A DNA stretch of 6,933 bases, taken from the NCBI GenBank assembly GCA_903867275.1, contig CAIPQY010000248.1:1-6933 (forward strand). The letters run 5' to 3'. A program made the position numbers and the translations under genes. The notes under the pieces were generated by a model, which did not search any database, was not told the DNA's origin, and saw nothing but the letters and a program-made list of their open reading frames with translations. Source of the stretch: an uncultured bacterium (GTDB taxonomy: Bacteria; Planctomycetota; Phycisphaerae; Phycisphaerales; SM1A02). This document shows, piece by piece, positions 1-4,989 of the stretch (position 1 is the stretch's first letter; every line of letters begins with the position of its first letter).

Positions 1-2
1 TC

Positions 3-983
3 GCCATGCTGTGGAACTGGTTCCGCGGCGAGGAGGGTGTGGGCGACTTCGCGTACCACTGCATCTGGATCGGCGCCGCGCTGGCCGTGGTGGCCTCCGC
101 CAGCGGCTGGTTCCTGGCCGAGGGTGAGACCGGCGAGAGGGATCTGGAGTGGCACCGCTGGTTCGCCATCGGCAGCACGTGCGCGCTGTTCGTGCTGGCG
201 ATCATTGCAAGCCTTTCGCGCAACGACGATCGTCCCGGCATGCTGGCCACCACGCGCCTGCTCACGCTGGTCACCGCAGGTGGCATGGCCTTCACCGGCC
301 ATCTGGGTGGCAACATGAAGTGGGGCGATGACTTCGTGACGGAACCCGTGGGTGCGGCCATCAAGCTGAGCTGGAACCGGATCCGCGAATTGAACGAGCG
401 TCCGCAGGGCGCAGCGTCGCCTGCCACGAAGGACGAGATCAAGTCCGAAGAGAAGAAGGCCGAGAACGCGCCCGCGACGACCGAAGACAAGCCATCCGGC
501 GAGGCGAAGCCTGCCGATGCGCCGCATGCGAGCATGGGCGCCGTGTCGGGCGATGCCATCGATGCCGATGAACCGCCGCAGACGCCACCGGCCCCGCCGG
601 CCGACAAGCCTTCCGCCGGCAAGACGGCTGGAGACAAGTCCGCCTCGACCACGGTGCCGCCCACCGTTCCACCCAAGAAGCCGGTCAGTTACAAGGACGA
701 TGTGCTGCCGCTGATGAAGGCGCGTTGCTACGAGTGCCACAGCGGCGAGAAGCCGAAGGACGGCATCGGCTTCGATCACATGGAAGAGCTCATCAAGACC
801 ACCGGCAAGCGCGCCGTGGTGATGAAGGGCGATCCGGCCAAGAGCACCGCATTCACCGCGGTGATGAAGGCGGACACCAGCAAGAAGCGCATGCCACCTC
901 CGAAGAAGGGTGATCGCCTGACGCCGGAAGAGGCGGGCATCATCGAGGCCTGGATCAAGGAAGGCGCGAAGCTGGACAACTGA
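3..983 (+). CDS. Membrane-anchored planctomycete-type cytochrome c (DUF2231-like region plus C-terminal cytochrome domain), 5' partial
   Basis: Probably an inner-membrane electron-transfer protein with its haem domain on the periplasmic side. Residues are numbered from the ATG at position 6. Three hydrophobic segments lie at about 16-38, 52-71 and 83-103, with histidines H50 (WHRW) and H99 (TGHLGG), as in DUF2231-like membrane domains. A charged Ala/Pro/Lys-rich linker covers about 130-230. The C-terminal domain has the haem c motif C241-Y-E-C244-H245, and M296 in an MPPP motif is the likely distal ligand; it ends in a WIKEGA helix. This pattern fits the planctomycete cytochrome C family (PSCyt1). 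The frame is open to the window edge, no ribosome binding site is visible before position 6, and the first helix usual in this family is missing, so the true start lies outside the window. The gene converges with the transporter with no bases between the two stop codons. Electron partner and substrate are unknown. Confidence 0.88.
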   Translation, partial: AMLWNWFRGEEGVGDFAYHCIWIGAALAVVASASGWFLAEGETGERDLEWHRWFAIGSTCALFVLAIIASLSRNDDRPGMLATTRLLTLVTAGGMAFTGHLGGNMKWGDDFVTEPVGAAIKLSWNRIRELNERPQGAASPATKDEIKSEEKKAENAPATTEDKPSGEAKPADAPHASMGAVSGDAIDADEPPQTPPAPPADKPSAGKTAGDKSASTTVPPTVPPKKPVSYKDDVLPLMKARCYECHSGEKPKDGIGFDHMEELIKTTGKRAVVMKGDPAKSTAFTAVMKADTSKKRMPPPKKGDRLTPEEAGIIEAWIKEGAKLDN

Positions 984-2243
984 TCAGCGGTCGTCCAGCG
1001 CCTGCTGCGCCACGGAGCGTGCGGGCCGGATGCACAGCATCAGCAGCGCCGACGCCAGCGCAAGCCCGGCGAACGCCGCGAAGATGCCGTTCAGCGGCAC
1101 CTGTGCATCGCGCAGTCGACCAAAGCCCCAGTCGGCAAGCCCGCCGCAGCTGATGCTGACGAAGTTCATCAATCCGTAGCCGGTGGCGCGCAGGTTGGGC
1201 CGCGCGATCTGGCACAGGATGGGCATGTTGTTGCAGTCGAACATGCCCCAGCCAAGACCGAACAGCATGAGGAACGCCACGGCGATGCCAAGGGAGCCCG
1301 CATTGCCCACGCCAAACAGCGCCGGGGCGAGCAGGGTGATGCCCATCGCGCTCACGAACATCCGACCGCGGGGTTGCGTGCGCGCCCATCGGTCGGCAAG
1401 CCATCCACCCACGAACACGCCCAGCAGCGCCGCCAGATTCCAGTACAGCGTGGCGGACACGCCCGCAGCGCCCTGACCCAGATTGAACTGCTGCTTCAGG
1501 ATCGCCGGCATCCAGTCGCGCACCACCCATCCGGCAAGCGCGGGCAGCGTGAAGCAGGTCACCAGCAGCAGGAAAGCGGGGCTCCGCAGCAGGTGCAGCA
1601 GCGATGACAGCACGCCTTCGTTCGGTGCCGCATCCGTGTCGTTTCGCCGTGGTGGCTCGCGCAGCAGCAGTCCCAGCGGCAGCGCGTACAGCAATCCCAC
1701 AAGGCCAGCCGCGTGGAACGCGAAGCGCCAGCCCAGATCCTGGTTGTCTGCAACGTAACCACCGAAGCCGCCCAGGATCACGCCCGCGTAGATCGCCGTT
1801 TGATGCACACCCACCGCGCGGCTTCGCGTGGCGCCCGCGTGATGATCCGCGATCAGCGCCAGCGCGGCGGGGATGTAGAAGGCCTCGCTGAAACCCATCA
1901 GCGTGCGCGTCCACAGCAGCTGGTCGTAGCTTGTGGCATTGCCCGTGAGCCATGTCACCACCGACCAGGCGGCCAGGCTTCCCACGATGGTCACGCGGCG
2001 GCCCAGCCGATCGGCCACCAGTCCGCCCAGCGGACTCAGAAAGGCGTACACCCACTTGAACTGCCCAAGCATGAAGCCCCAGTTCGCGTCGGTCTGCACG
2101 CTCGCGACATCCTGCATCACCGAGAACTTCATCGAGGCCAGCATCTGGCGATCGAGGTAGTTCAGCAGCGCCACCGGCCACAGCAGCGCCACGGCCATCC
2201 AGGCAAGGCGAGCGGTGCTGGAAAAAGAAGACGGGCCGCGCAT
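984..2243 (-). CDS. Major facilitator superfamily transporter (ACS/hexuronate-like)
   Basis: Predicted 12-helix inner-membrane secondary transporter, 419 residues from the ATG at 2243. Helix 1 contains NYLDRQ, typical of the anion:cation symporter branch of the MFS, which moves organic anions such as sugar acids. The loop between helices 2 and 3 has the MFS motif A, GGLVADRLGRR, and a related GGWLADRWAR follows in the second half, consistent with 6+6 symmetry. A late helix carries DCNNMPILCQ followed by RATGYGLMN. The frame could also begin at a GTG at 2267. I prefer the ATG because a CATACT -10-like box lies 8 bases before it and no Shine-Dalgarno site precedes the GTG. The neighbours give no clear substrate. 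The secreted calcium-loop gene lies upstream on the same strand, 56 bases away. The stop abuts the stop of the cytochrome gene. MFS membership is secure; the substrate is not known. Confidence 0.9.
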   Translation of the reverse strand: MRGPSSFSSTARLAWMAVALLWPVALLNYLDRQMLASMKFSVMQDVASVQTDANWGFMLGQFKWVYAFLSPLGGLVADRLGRRVTIVGSLAAWSVVTWLTGNATSYDQLLWTRTLMGFSEAFYIPAALALIADHHAGATRSRAVGVHQTAIYAGVILGGFGGYVADNQDLGWRFAFHAAGLVGLLYALPLGLLLREPPRRNDTDAAPNEGVLSSLLHLLRSPAFLLLVTCFTLPALAGWVVRDWMPAILKQQFNLGQGAAGVSATLYWNLAALLGVFVGGWLADRWARTQPRGRMFVSAMGITLLAPALFGVGNAGSLGIAVAFLMLFGLGWGMFDCNNMPILCQIARPNLRATGYGLMNFVSISCGGLADWGFGRLRDAQVPLNGIFAAFAGLALASALLMLCIRPARSVAQQALDDR

Positions 2244-2251
2244 GGGCCCCA

Positions 2252-2257
2252 AGTATG
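2252..2257 (-). promoter_or_regulatory. Putative -10 box of the MFS transporter gene
   Basis: On the minus strand this reads CATACT, matching TATAAT at 4 of 6 positions, and sits 8 bases before the ATG at 2243. If used, transcription would begin at or next to the start codon. No convincing -35 box is visible, so this is weak by itself. It gains support from similarly spaced boxes before three other genes in the window. Confidence 0.3.
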
Positions 2258-2299
2258 GGGTGAACACGCGCGACCCGTCGGGTCAGCCAGTTGGATGGA

Positions 2300-2818
2300 T
2301 CAGACCGCCGAACCGATGTTCAGCAGGATGTAGGCCAGGTCGCCGAAGCTGTACTCGCCGTCGCCGTCCAGATCGCCCTGGTACTCGAAGGGACTTTCCG
2401 CGATGCCCATCCAGTAGTACACGTCGCGGCTGTCCACGAATCCGTTCAGGTTCATGTCGCCGTTGATGCGCTCGCACACGTCCAGACGGTTGTCGCGGTC
2501 GCGATCCTCGGCGCCGCTGGCGATGTCGGCCGAGTCGGCGATGCCGTTGCCATCGCAGTCACCGCTGCCAAGCAGCGCGTAATCGGCGCCATCGGCAAGG
2601 GTCTGCTCGGCATCGTTGGTGCCGATCTCGTTCAGGATCCAGGCGCCCCAGTCATTCTTCGATTCGACCACCACGTCGGTGACCTCGTTGGCGTCGTCGA
2701 AGGTGGCGACCACGCGGGTCTCCTCGGACTCGATCACGGCGACCTTGTCGGCCACGGCGGTCAGGCTTGCGAAAAGGGGAAGGGCGAACAGCAGTGCCAC
2801 GGTGTTTCCAGTCTTCAT
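2300..2818 (-). CDS. Small secreted protein with EF-hand-like loops and a C-terminal dockerin-like domain
   Basis: A 172-residue exported protein. Residues 1-23 form a signal peptide (MKTGN, hydrophobic core, then AVA before D24). Residues 24-85 are an acidic, Val-rich stretch I do not recognise. Four calcium-loop motifs with acidic or Asn residues at positions 1, 3, 5, 9 and 12 follow: D87-D89-N91-D95-D98, D105-D107-D109-D113-E116, D121-N123-N125-D129-D132, and D149-D151-D153-S157-D160. The last two form a dockerin-type-I-like pair ending in LAYILLNIG. The first two resemble the DCxGNGxxD...DVCE repeats common in planctomycete surface proteins; C88 and C115 could form a disulphide. The start is chosen because AAGGAG lies 7 bases upstream and the signal peptide begins exactly there; an in-frame ATG 17 codons earlier has neither. 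In such planctomycetes dockerin-like tails are thought to mediate surface or protein attachment rather than cellulosome assembly. The function is unknown. Confidence 0.85.
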   Translation of the reverse strand: MKTGNTVALLFALPLFASLTAVADKVAVIESEETRVVATFDDANEVTDVVVESKNDWGAWILNEIGTNDAEQTLADGADYALLGSGDCDGNGIADSADIASGAEDRDRDNRLDVCERINGDMNLNGFVDSRDVYYWMGIAESPFEYQGDLDGDGEYSFGDLAYILLNIGSAV

Positions 2819-2825
2819 TGGAGTG

Positions 2826-2831
2826 CTCCTT
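2826..2831 (-). promoter_or_regulatory. Shine-Dalgarno site of the secreted calcium-loop protein gene
   Basis: Minus-strand AAGGAG, 7 bases before the ATG at 2818. It is the only clear Shine-Dalgarno site I find in the window, and it fixes the start codon used here. Confidence 0.8.
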
Positions 2832-2999
2832 GAGCGGGTGTTGGTGTGCGAAGCGGTGCAGGGCCCCAACCAATCACCAAAGGGCCGTCCAGCACCACCT
2901 TTCGAATGTGCCCGGAACCAGATTCATCGGCGTTTGAAACACAATCGCTGCAAAGGCAGATGCGATTCGCAAGTGCTTGCAAGCAAGTGGTTTACGAAA

Positions 3000-3022
3000 C
3001 CCGCACAGGTCACGATCGCGGG
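3000..3022 (-). terminator. Weak possible terminator downstream of tRNA-Arg
   Basis: On the minus strand, CCCGC and GCGGG flank a 13-base loop and are followed by TTT, 12 bases after the mature tRNA end. The stem is only 5 bp and the U tract is short, so it may be coincidental. Confidence 0.25.
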
Positions 3023-3033
3023 GGTCAGGAAGG

Positions 3034-3107
3034 CGTCCCGGGCAGGATTCGAACCTGCGACCTGGAGCTTAGAAGGCTCCTGCTCTATCCAACTGAGCTA
3101 CCGGGAC
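3034..3107 (-). tRNA. tRNA-Arg (anticodon TCT)
   Basis: A complete 74-base cloverleaf can be read on the minus strand. The acceptor arms GTCCCGG (3101-3107) and CCGGGAC (3035-3041) pair fully, followed by discriminator G at 3034. The D arm begins GCTC and has the usual AGTTGGATAGAGC core. The anticodon stem is GGAGC/GCTCC (3064-3068 with 3076-3080), closing a CTTCTAA loop with anticodon TCT at 3071-3073, which reads AGA. The T arm GCAGG-TTCGAAT-CCTGC is canonical. The bases after the discriminator are CCT, so the CCA tail is not fully encoded and must be added enzymatically. The tRNA lies 23 bases downstream of the nuclease gene on the same strand. A TAGACT box at 3128-3133, overlapping that gene's stop codon, could be its own -10. 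Confidence 0.96.
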
Positions 3108-3127
3108 GTGTGCGTTCGCGCCGCCGC

Positions 3128-3133
3128 AGTCTA
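3128..3133 (-). promoter_or_regulatory. Possible -10 box for tRNA-Arg
   Basis: Minus-strand TAGACT fits TAnnnT and lies 20 bases before the mature tRNA 5' end, allowing a short leader for RNase P to remove. Its TAG is also the stop codon of the nuclease gene. No clear -35 box is seen. Confidence 0.25.
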
Positions 3134-4000
3134 CGGTCTTCCGCGCAGCGATCGATGCACGTTGCGCACGGTCCGCCAGCGGCGCGGCTCGGGTGAATCC
3201 AGATGCGTGGCGCCGCGTCGCAGGCGCAGGGCGCCGCGGCAGTGTTCAAGCAGGCCCCAGCCCGCGGGCACTTCGTGCGCCTTCAGCATGCCGGCTGGGC
3301 AGCACAGATACAGGCGGTCGGCGATGCGCCAGCGCGTCATGCGCGCGAATTTCACCTGCGACTGCAGCGCCTCGCTGGCAAGGCGCGCGTCGCGATCGGC
3401 GCTTCGCACGCTGGCCAACTTGGAGCGCTCGAAATCCCAGCCGTCGGTCTCGGGAAACAGCGATTCGCCGGTGCGTTGCAGGTGTGGCTCCCATGTGCGC
3501 ACCAGTTGCTCGCGAAGTCGATCGCGTCGCCTTTGCAGGCGCGCGTGTTCGCTCGCGGCGCGGTCCAGATCCGCGCGATCACTCAGGAAGTCCGCGCGCG
3601 TGGCCTTGCATTCGATCACCACCGTGGTGACCGTGCGCATGATGCGTCGCACCGTGGCCGGCTCGGGATCGCGATCCGGCTGTGCGAACAGGTTCACCGC
3701 GCCGCTCTCACGCAGCAGGCAAGCGAGGGGATCGGTGTCTGCGGGTGACCACAGCATCCCGGTCGCTGCCGAAGGTGCTGGCACGCGTGCGCCCATCGCA
3801 TCCATCCATCGCCGCATGTCCGACTTCGAAAGCGCATCCACGCCCTCCAGTCGCGCCGCATCACCCTGCATCCACGCCGCCACATCGGCGCGCCAATGCG
3901 GAATGGCCGTGGTCACCTCGCATGCCACCGCGCTCGCGTCGGCGGCATGCAGCCAGGCCATGGCGCAGCGCTTGAGCAGGGCGTGCAGGTCGGATTCCAT
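3131..4000 (-). CDS. Predicted MmcB-like PD-(D/E)XK nuclease-fold protein with large insertions
   Basis: A 289-residue protein with no signal peptide or membrane segment. Elements of the MmcB-like restriction-endonuclease fold appear in order: E28 in a CEVTTAI strand, R37-A-D39-V, E130-C-K132 followed by ATRADFLSDR, and a C-terminal core ADRLYLCCPAGMLKAHEVPAGWGLLE at about 227-252. E28, D39 and E130-x-K132 are the candidate metal-binding and catalytic residues. MmcB proteins, implicated in DNA repair, are much shorter: here about 90 residues separate D39 from E130, and about 85 residues rich in Arg/Glu/Ala separate ADFLSDR from the CPAG core. The second insertion looks helical and highly charged. 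The frame is open further upstream to 4471, but that extension is low-complexity and antisense to the next gene. The ATG at 4000 is preceded by a TACGCT box at 7 bases. It is divergent from the DUF4190 gene and lies just upstream of tRNA-Arg. The fold assignment is moderately confident; the substrate is unknown. Confidence 0.72.
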   Translation of the reverse strand: MESDLHALLKRCAMAWLHAADASAVACEVTTAIPHWRADVAAWMQGDAARLEGVDALSKSDMRRWMDAMGARVPAPSAATGMLWSPADTDPLACLLRESGAVNLFAQPDRDPEPATVRRIMRTVTTVVIECKATRADFLSDRADLDRAASEHARLQRRRDRLREQLVRTWEPHLQRTGESLFPETDGWDFERSKLASVRSADRDARLASEALQSQVKFARMTRWRIADRLYLCCPAGMLKAHEVPAGWGLLEHCRGALRLRRGATHLDSPEPRRWRTVRNVHRSLRGRP

Positions 4001-4007
4001 GGCGTGC

Positions 4008-4013
4008 AGCGTA
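4008..4013 (-). promoter_or_regulatory. Putative -10 box of the MmcB-like gene (leaderless arrangement)
   Basis: Minus-strand TACGCT (TAnnnT) ends 7 bases before the ATG at 4000, so transcription would start at about the A of the start codon. No Shine-Dalgarno site is present. No clear -35 hexamer is visible. Confidence 0.4.
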
Positions 4014-4043
4014 GGCCTGTTGCGCGGCGTGATCGGGCGGGTG

Positions 4044-4060
4044 GGCGCCGACGGTGCGCC
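4044..4060. repeat. Inverted repeat in the divergent promoter region
   Basis: GGCGC (4044-4048) and GCGCC (4056-4060) flank 7 bases between two divergent genes, just upstream of the plus-strand -10-like box. It could be an operator, but such a short GC-rich repeat may arise by chance. Confidence 0.25.
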
Positions 4061-4062
4061 GT

Positions 4063-4072
4063 TAGCATTCGC
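4063..4072 (+). promoter_or_regulatory. Putative -10 element TAGCATTCGC before the DUF4190 gene
   Basis: TAGCAT (4063-4068) fits TAnnnT and lies 7 bases before the ATG at 4076. The same ten bases occur on the minus strand before nuoC. There is no Shine-Dalgarno site, so a leaderless mRNA is the simplest reading. No clear -35 box is seen. Confidence 0.45.
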
Positions 4073-4075
4073 CGC

Positions 4076-4666
4076 ATGACGCAGCCTCCGTCCGACCCCG
4101 TGTACGCCCCCGGCATGCCGCAGGCGGATCAGTCGAACACACTTGGCCTGGCGGGTTTCATCACCTCGCTGGTGGGATTCGCGCTCACGGGCGGTCTGCT
4201 GTGTCCGGTGGGCCTCATCCTGAGCCTGATCGCGCTGCGCAGGCAGCCGCGCGGCTTCGCGATCGCGGGCGTGGTGCTTGGCGTGATGGGAAGCTGCGGT
4301 GGCTGCATCATCGCGCTGTTCGTGCTGCCGGCGATCGCCATCGCCATCGCCGGAGGCGCGACCGTGCTCACGGCTGCAGCCTTCATGCTGGTCGGCGGCA
4401 CGCCGGCCATGGAGACCTTCGATCACATGTTCCAGATCAAGCGCGAGATCGGCGTGTACGCGAAGCAGCATGGCGCGCCGCCCACTTCGCTGGCCGATCT
4501 CAACCTGCCCGCCGACATGCTCGACGACGGCTGGGGCACGCCGCTGCAGTATCGGATGTCGGGCAGCGCCCCCGCGTGGAAGTGGTCACTGCAGACGGCC
4601 GGCCCCAACCGGCAGCTGGAGCAGGACGACTTCACCTTCAGCGGCGAGTTCATCGCCAATCCCTGA
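4076..4666 (+). CDS. DUF4190-type membrane protein with pseudopilin (GspG)-like C-terminal domain
   Basis: A 196-residue protein. After a Pro-rich N-terminus (1-20) comes a DUF4190-like pair of helices: NTLGLAGFITSL at 21-53, with GLL/GLIL glycines and a following LRRQPRG turn, then FAIAGVVLGVMG at 61-74. A further hydrophobic region spans about 76-107. Residues 112-196 resemble the C-terminal half of type II secretion pseudopilins: a helix (IKREIGVYAKQHG), then APPTSLADL, then LDDGWGTPLQYR (149-160), then SLQTAGPN and an acidic D184-D185. The family hallmark pattern is LDPWGxPxxY followed by a Ser-x-Gly-x-Asp segment. The leader and methylation motif of true pilins is absent, so this is not a processed pilin. 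The ATG at 4076 follows a TAGCATTCGC element by a few bases; a longer in-frame extension upstream reads antisense to the nuclease gene. The role is unknown. Confidence 0.82.
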   Translation: MTQPPSDPVYAPGMPQADQSNTLGLAGFITSLVGFALTGGLLCPVGLILSLIALRRQPRGFAIAGVVLGVMGSCGGCIIALFVLPAIAIAIAGGATVLTAAAFMLVGGTPAMETFDHMFQIKREIGVYAKQHGAPPTSLADLNLPADMLDDGWGTPLQYRMSGSAPAWKWSLQTAGPNRQLEQDDFTFSGEFIANP

Positions 4667-4686
4667 CGCGCGCATCGACAGCCCCT

Positions 4687-4721
4687 AAAAACGGAAACGG
4701 CCTCTTTCGAGGCCAGTTCCG
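4687..4721 (-). terminator. Intrinsic terminator, best oriented on the minus strand
   Basis: On the minus strand GGCCTC and GAGGCC (4709-4714 and 4699-4704) close a GAAA tetraloop. The outer arms CGGAA and TTCCG (4717-4721 and 4692-4696) extend the stem across one mismatch and a G-U pair. Five T residues follow directly (AAAAA at 4687-4691 on the plus strand). On the plus strand the same hairpin is followed only by GCTTCTGTTG and lacks the G-U pair, so it may end the DUF4190 transcript less efficiently. Confidence 0.72.
4707..4720. repeat. Direct repeat copy (14 bases), inside the terminator
   Basis: Plus-strand TCGAGGCCAGTTCC, identical to 4769-4782, 62 bases away. On the minus strand this copy forms the 5' arm of the terminator stem. 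Confidence 0.8.
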
Positions 4722-4768
4722 CTTCTGTTGTGCGGACGACGGGTTCCCGTCCATCGTCCTGCGTCGTG

Positions 4769-4782
4769 TCGAGGCCAGTTCC
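4769..4782. repeat. Direct repeat copy (14 bases), inside hairpin H3
   Basis: Exact second copy of TCGAGGCCAGTTCC. On the minus strand it comes first in a transcript and could pair with the 3' arm of the downstream terminator in place of the terminator's own 5' arm. Confidence 0.8.
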
Positions 4783-4928
4783 CGTGGCCGTCAAACACTT
4801 GTCTGAGGCAGGTCGTTCCCACAACCTGCACTCAACTTCCTTCACCTGTACAAACGAGAATTCGGCTCGTGACACGTCATGCCTGAGCAAGTTTTCCCGG
4901 AAAGATGAAGAAGTGGCGTTTGTGCGCC

Positions 4929-4964
4929 AAAAACGACGCTGGCCCACCGATCGGCGGGCCAGCG
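4929..4964 (-). terminator. Rho-independent terminator of nuoC
   Basis: On the minus strand CGCTGGCCC and GGGCCAGCG form a perfect 9-bp stem (4956-4964 with 4937-4945). A G-U pair may extend it into the loop, which contains CCGATCGG. TCG and then five T residues follow (AAAAA at 4929-4933 on the plus strand). It starts 25 bases after the nuoC stop codon, so nuoC is the last gene of its transcription unit. Confidence 0.9.
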
Positions 4965-4989
4965 GAAGGTTCAGCAGGGCTGTTGGCGC

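Larger units (their letters stand above)
4687..4870 (-). ncRNA. Candidate structured small RNA with repeated GGGAAC hairpins
   Basis: No protein gene is supported here, and GC falls to about 55% between 4741 and 4920 by hand count. Read on the minus strand 5'->3', successive hairpins are: H1, ACGAG/CTCGT (4866-4870 with 4854-4858 in reverse sense); H2, GCAGGT/ACCTGC (4808-4829) with a 10-base loop; H3, GGCCA/TGGCC (4773-4789) with a 7-base loop; H4, GGACGA/TCGTCC (4734-4759) enclosing CGG/CCG; and then the U5 terminator. GGGAAC occurs in the loop of H2 (4815-4820) and H3 (4778-4783), and at the apex of H4 (4743-4748). The terminator stem holds the variant CGGAAC. The 5' end is not defined, and no convincing promoter is visible. 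It could instead be a 3' extension of the nuoC transcript or unrelated palindromes. Confidence 0.4.

Noticed and set aside
955..2181. Long open frame (408 codons) on the minus strand overlapping the transporter
   Set aside because: Arg/Ala/Gly-rich translation with no domain. It shadows the transporter, whose 12-helix translation and motif A are clear.
2272..2284. GACCC/GGGTC hairpin between the secreted protein gene and the transporter
   Set aside because: A 5-bp stem with a 3-base loop and no U tract; too weak to call a terminator.
2974..2985. Perfect 12-base palindrome TGCTTGCAAGCA between tRNA-Arg and the secreted protein gene
   Set aside because: No U tract on either side and no known operator match; it could be a regulator site but nothing else supports it.
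3034..3107. tRNA gene as a possible integration site for a mobile element
   Set aside because: No duplicated tRNA end, integrase or compositional change is seen on either side.
2616..4079. Long plus-strand open frame (487 codons) across the secreted protein, tRNA and nuclease
   Set aside because: It runs antisense through a tRNA and two supported genes, and the translation is Arg/Ser-rich low complexity.
4001..4471. N-terminal extension of the nuclease frame upstream of 4000
   Set aside because: His/Arg/Ala-rich translation antisense to the DUF4190 gene; the ATG at 4000 has a -10-like box at the right distance.
4423..4947. Minus-strand open frame (174 codons) over the intergenic region
   Set aside because: No recognisable domain, half of it is antisense to the DUF4190 gene, and it would run through two strong terminator hairpins.
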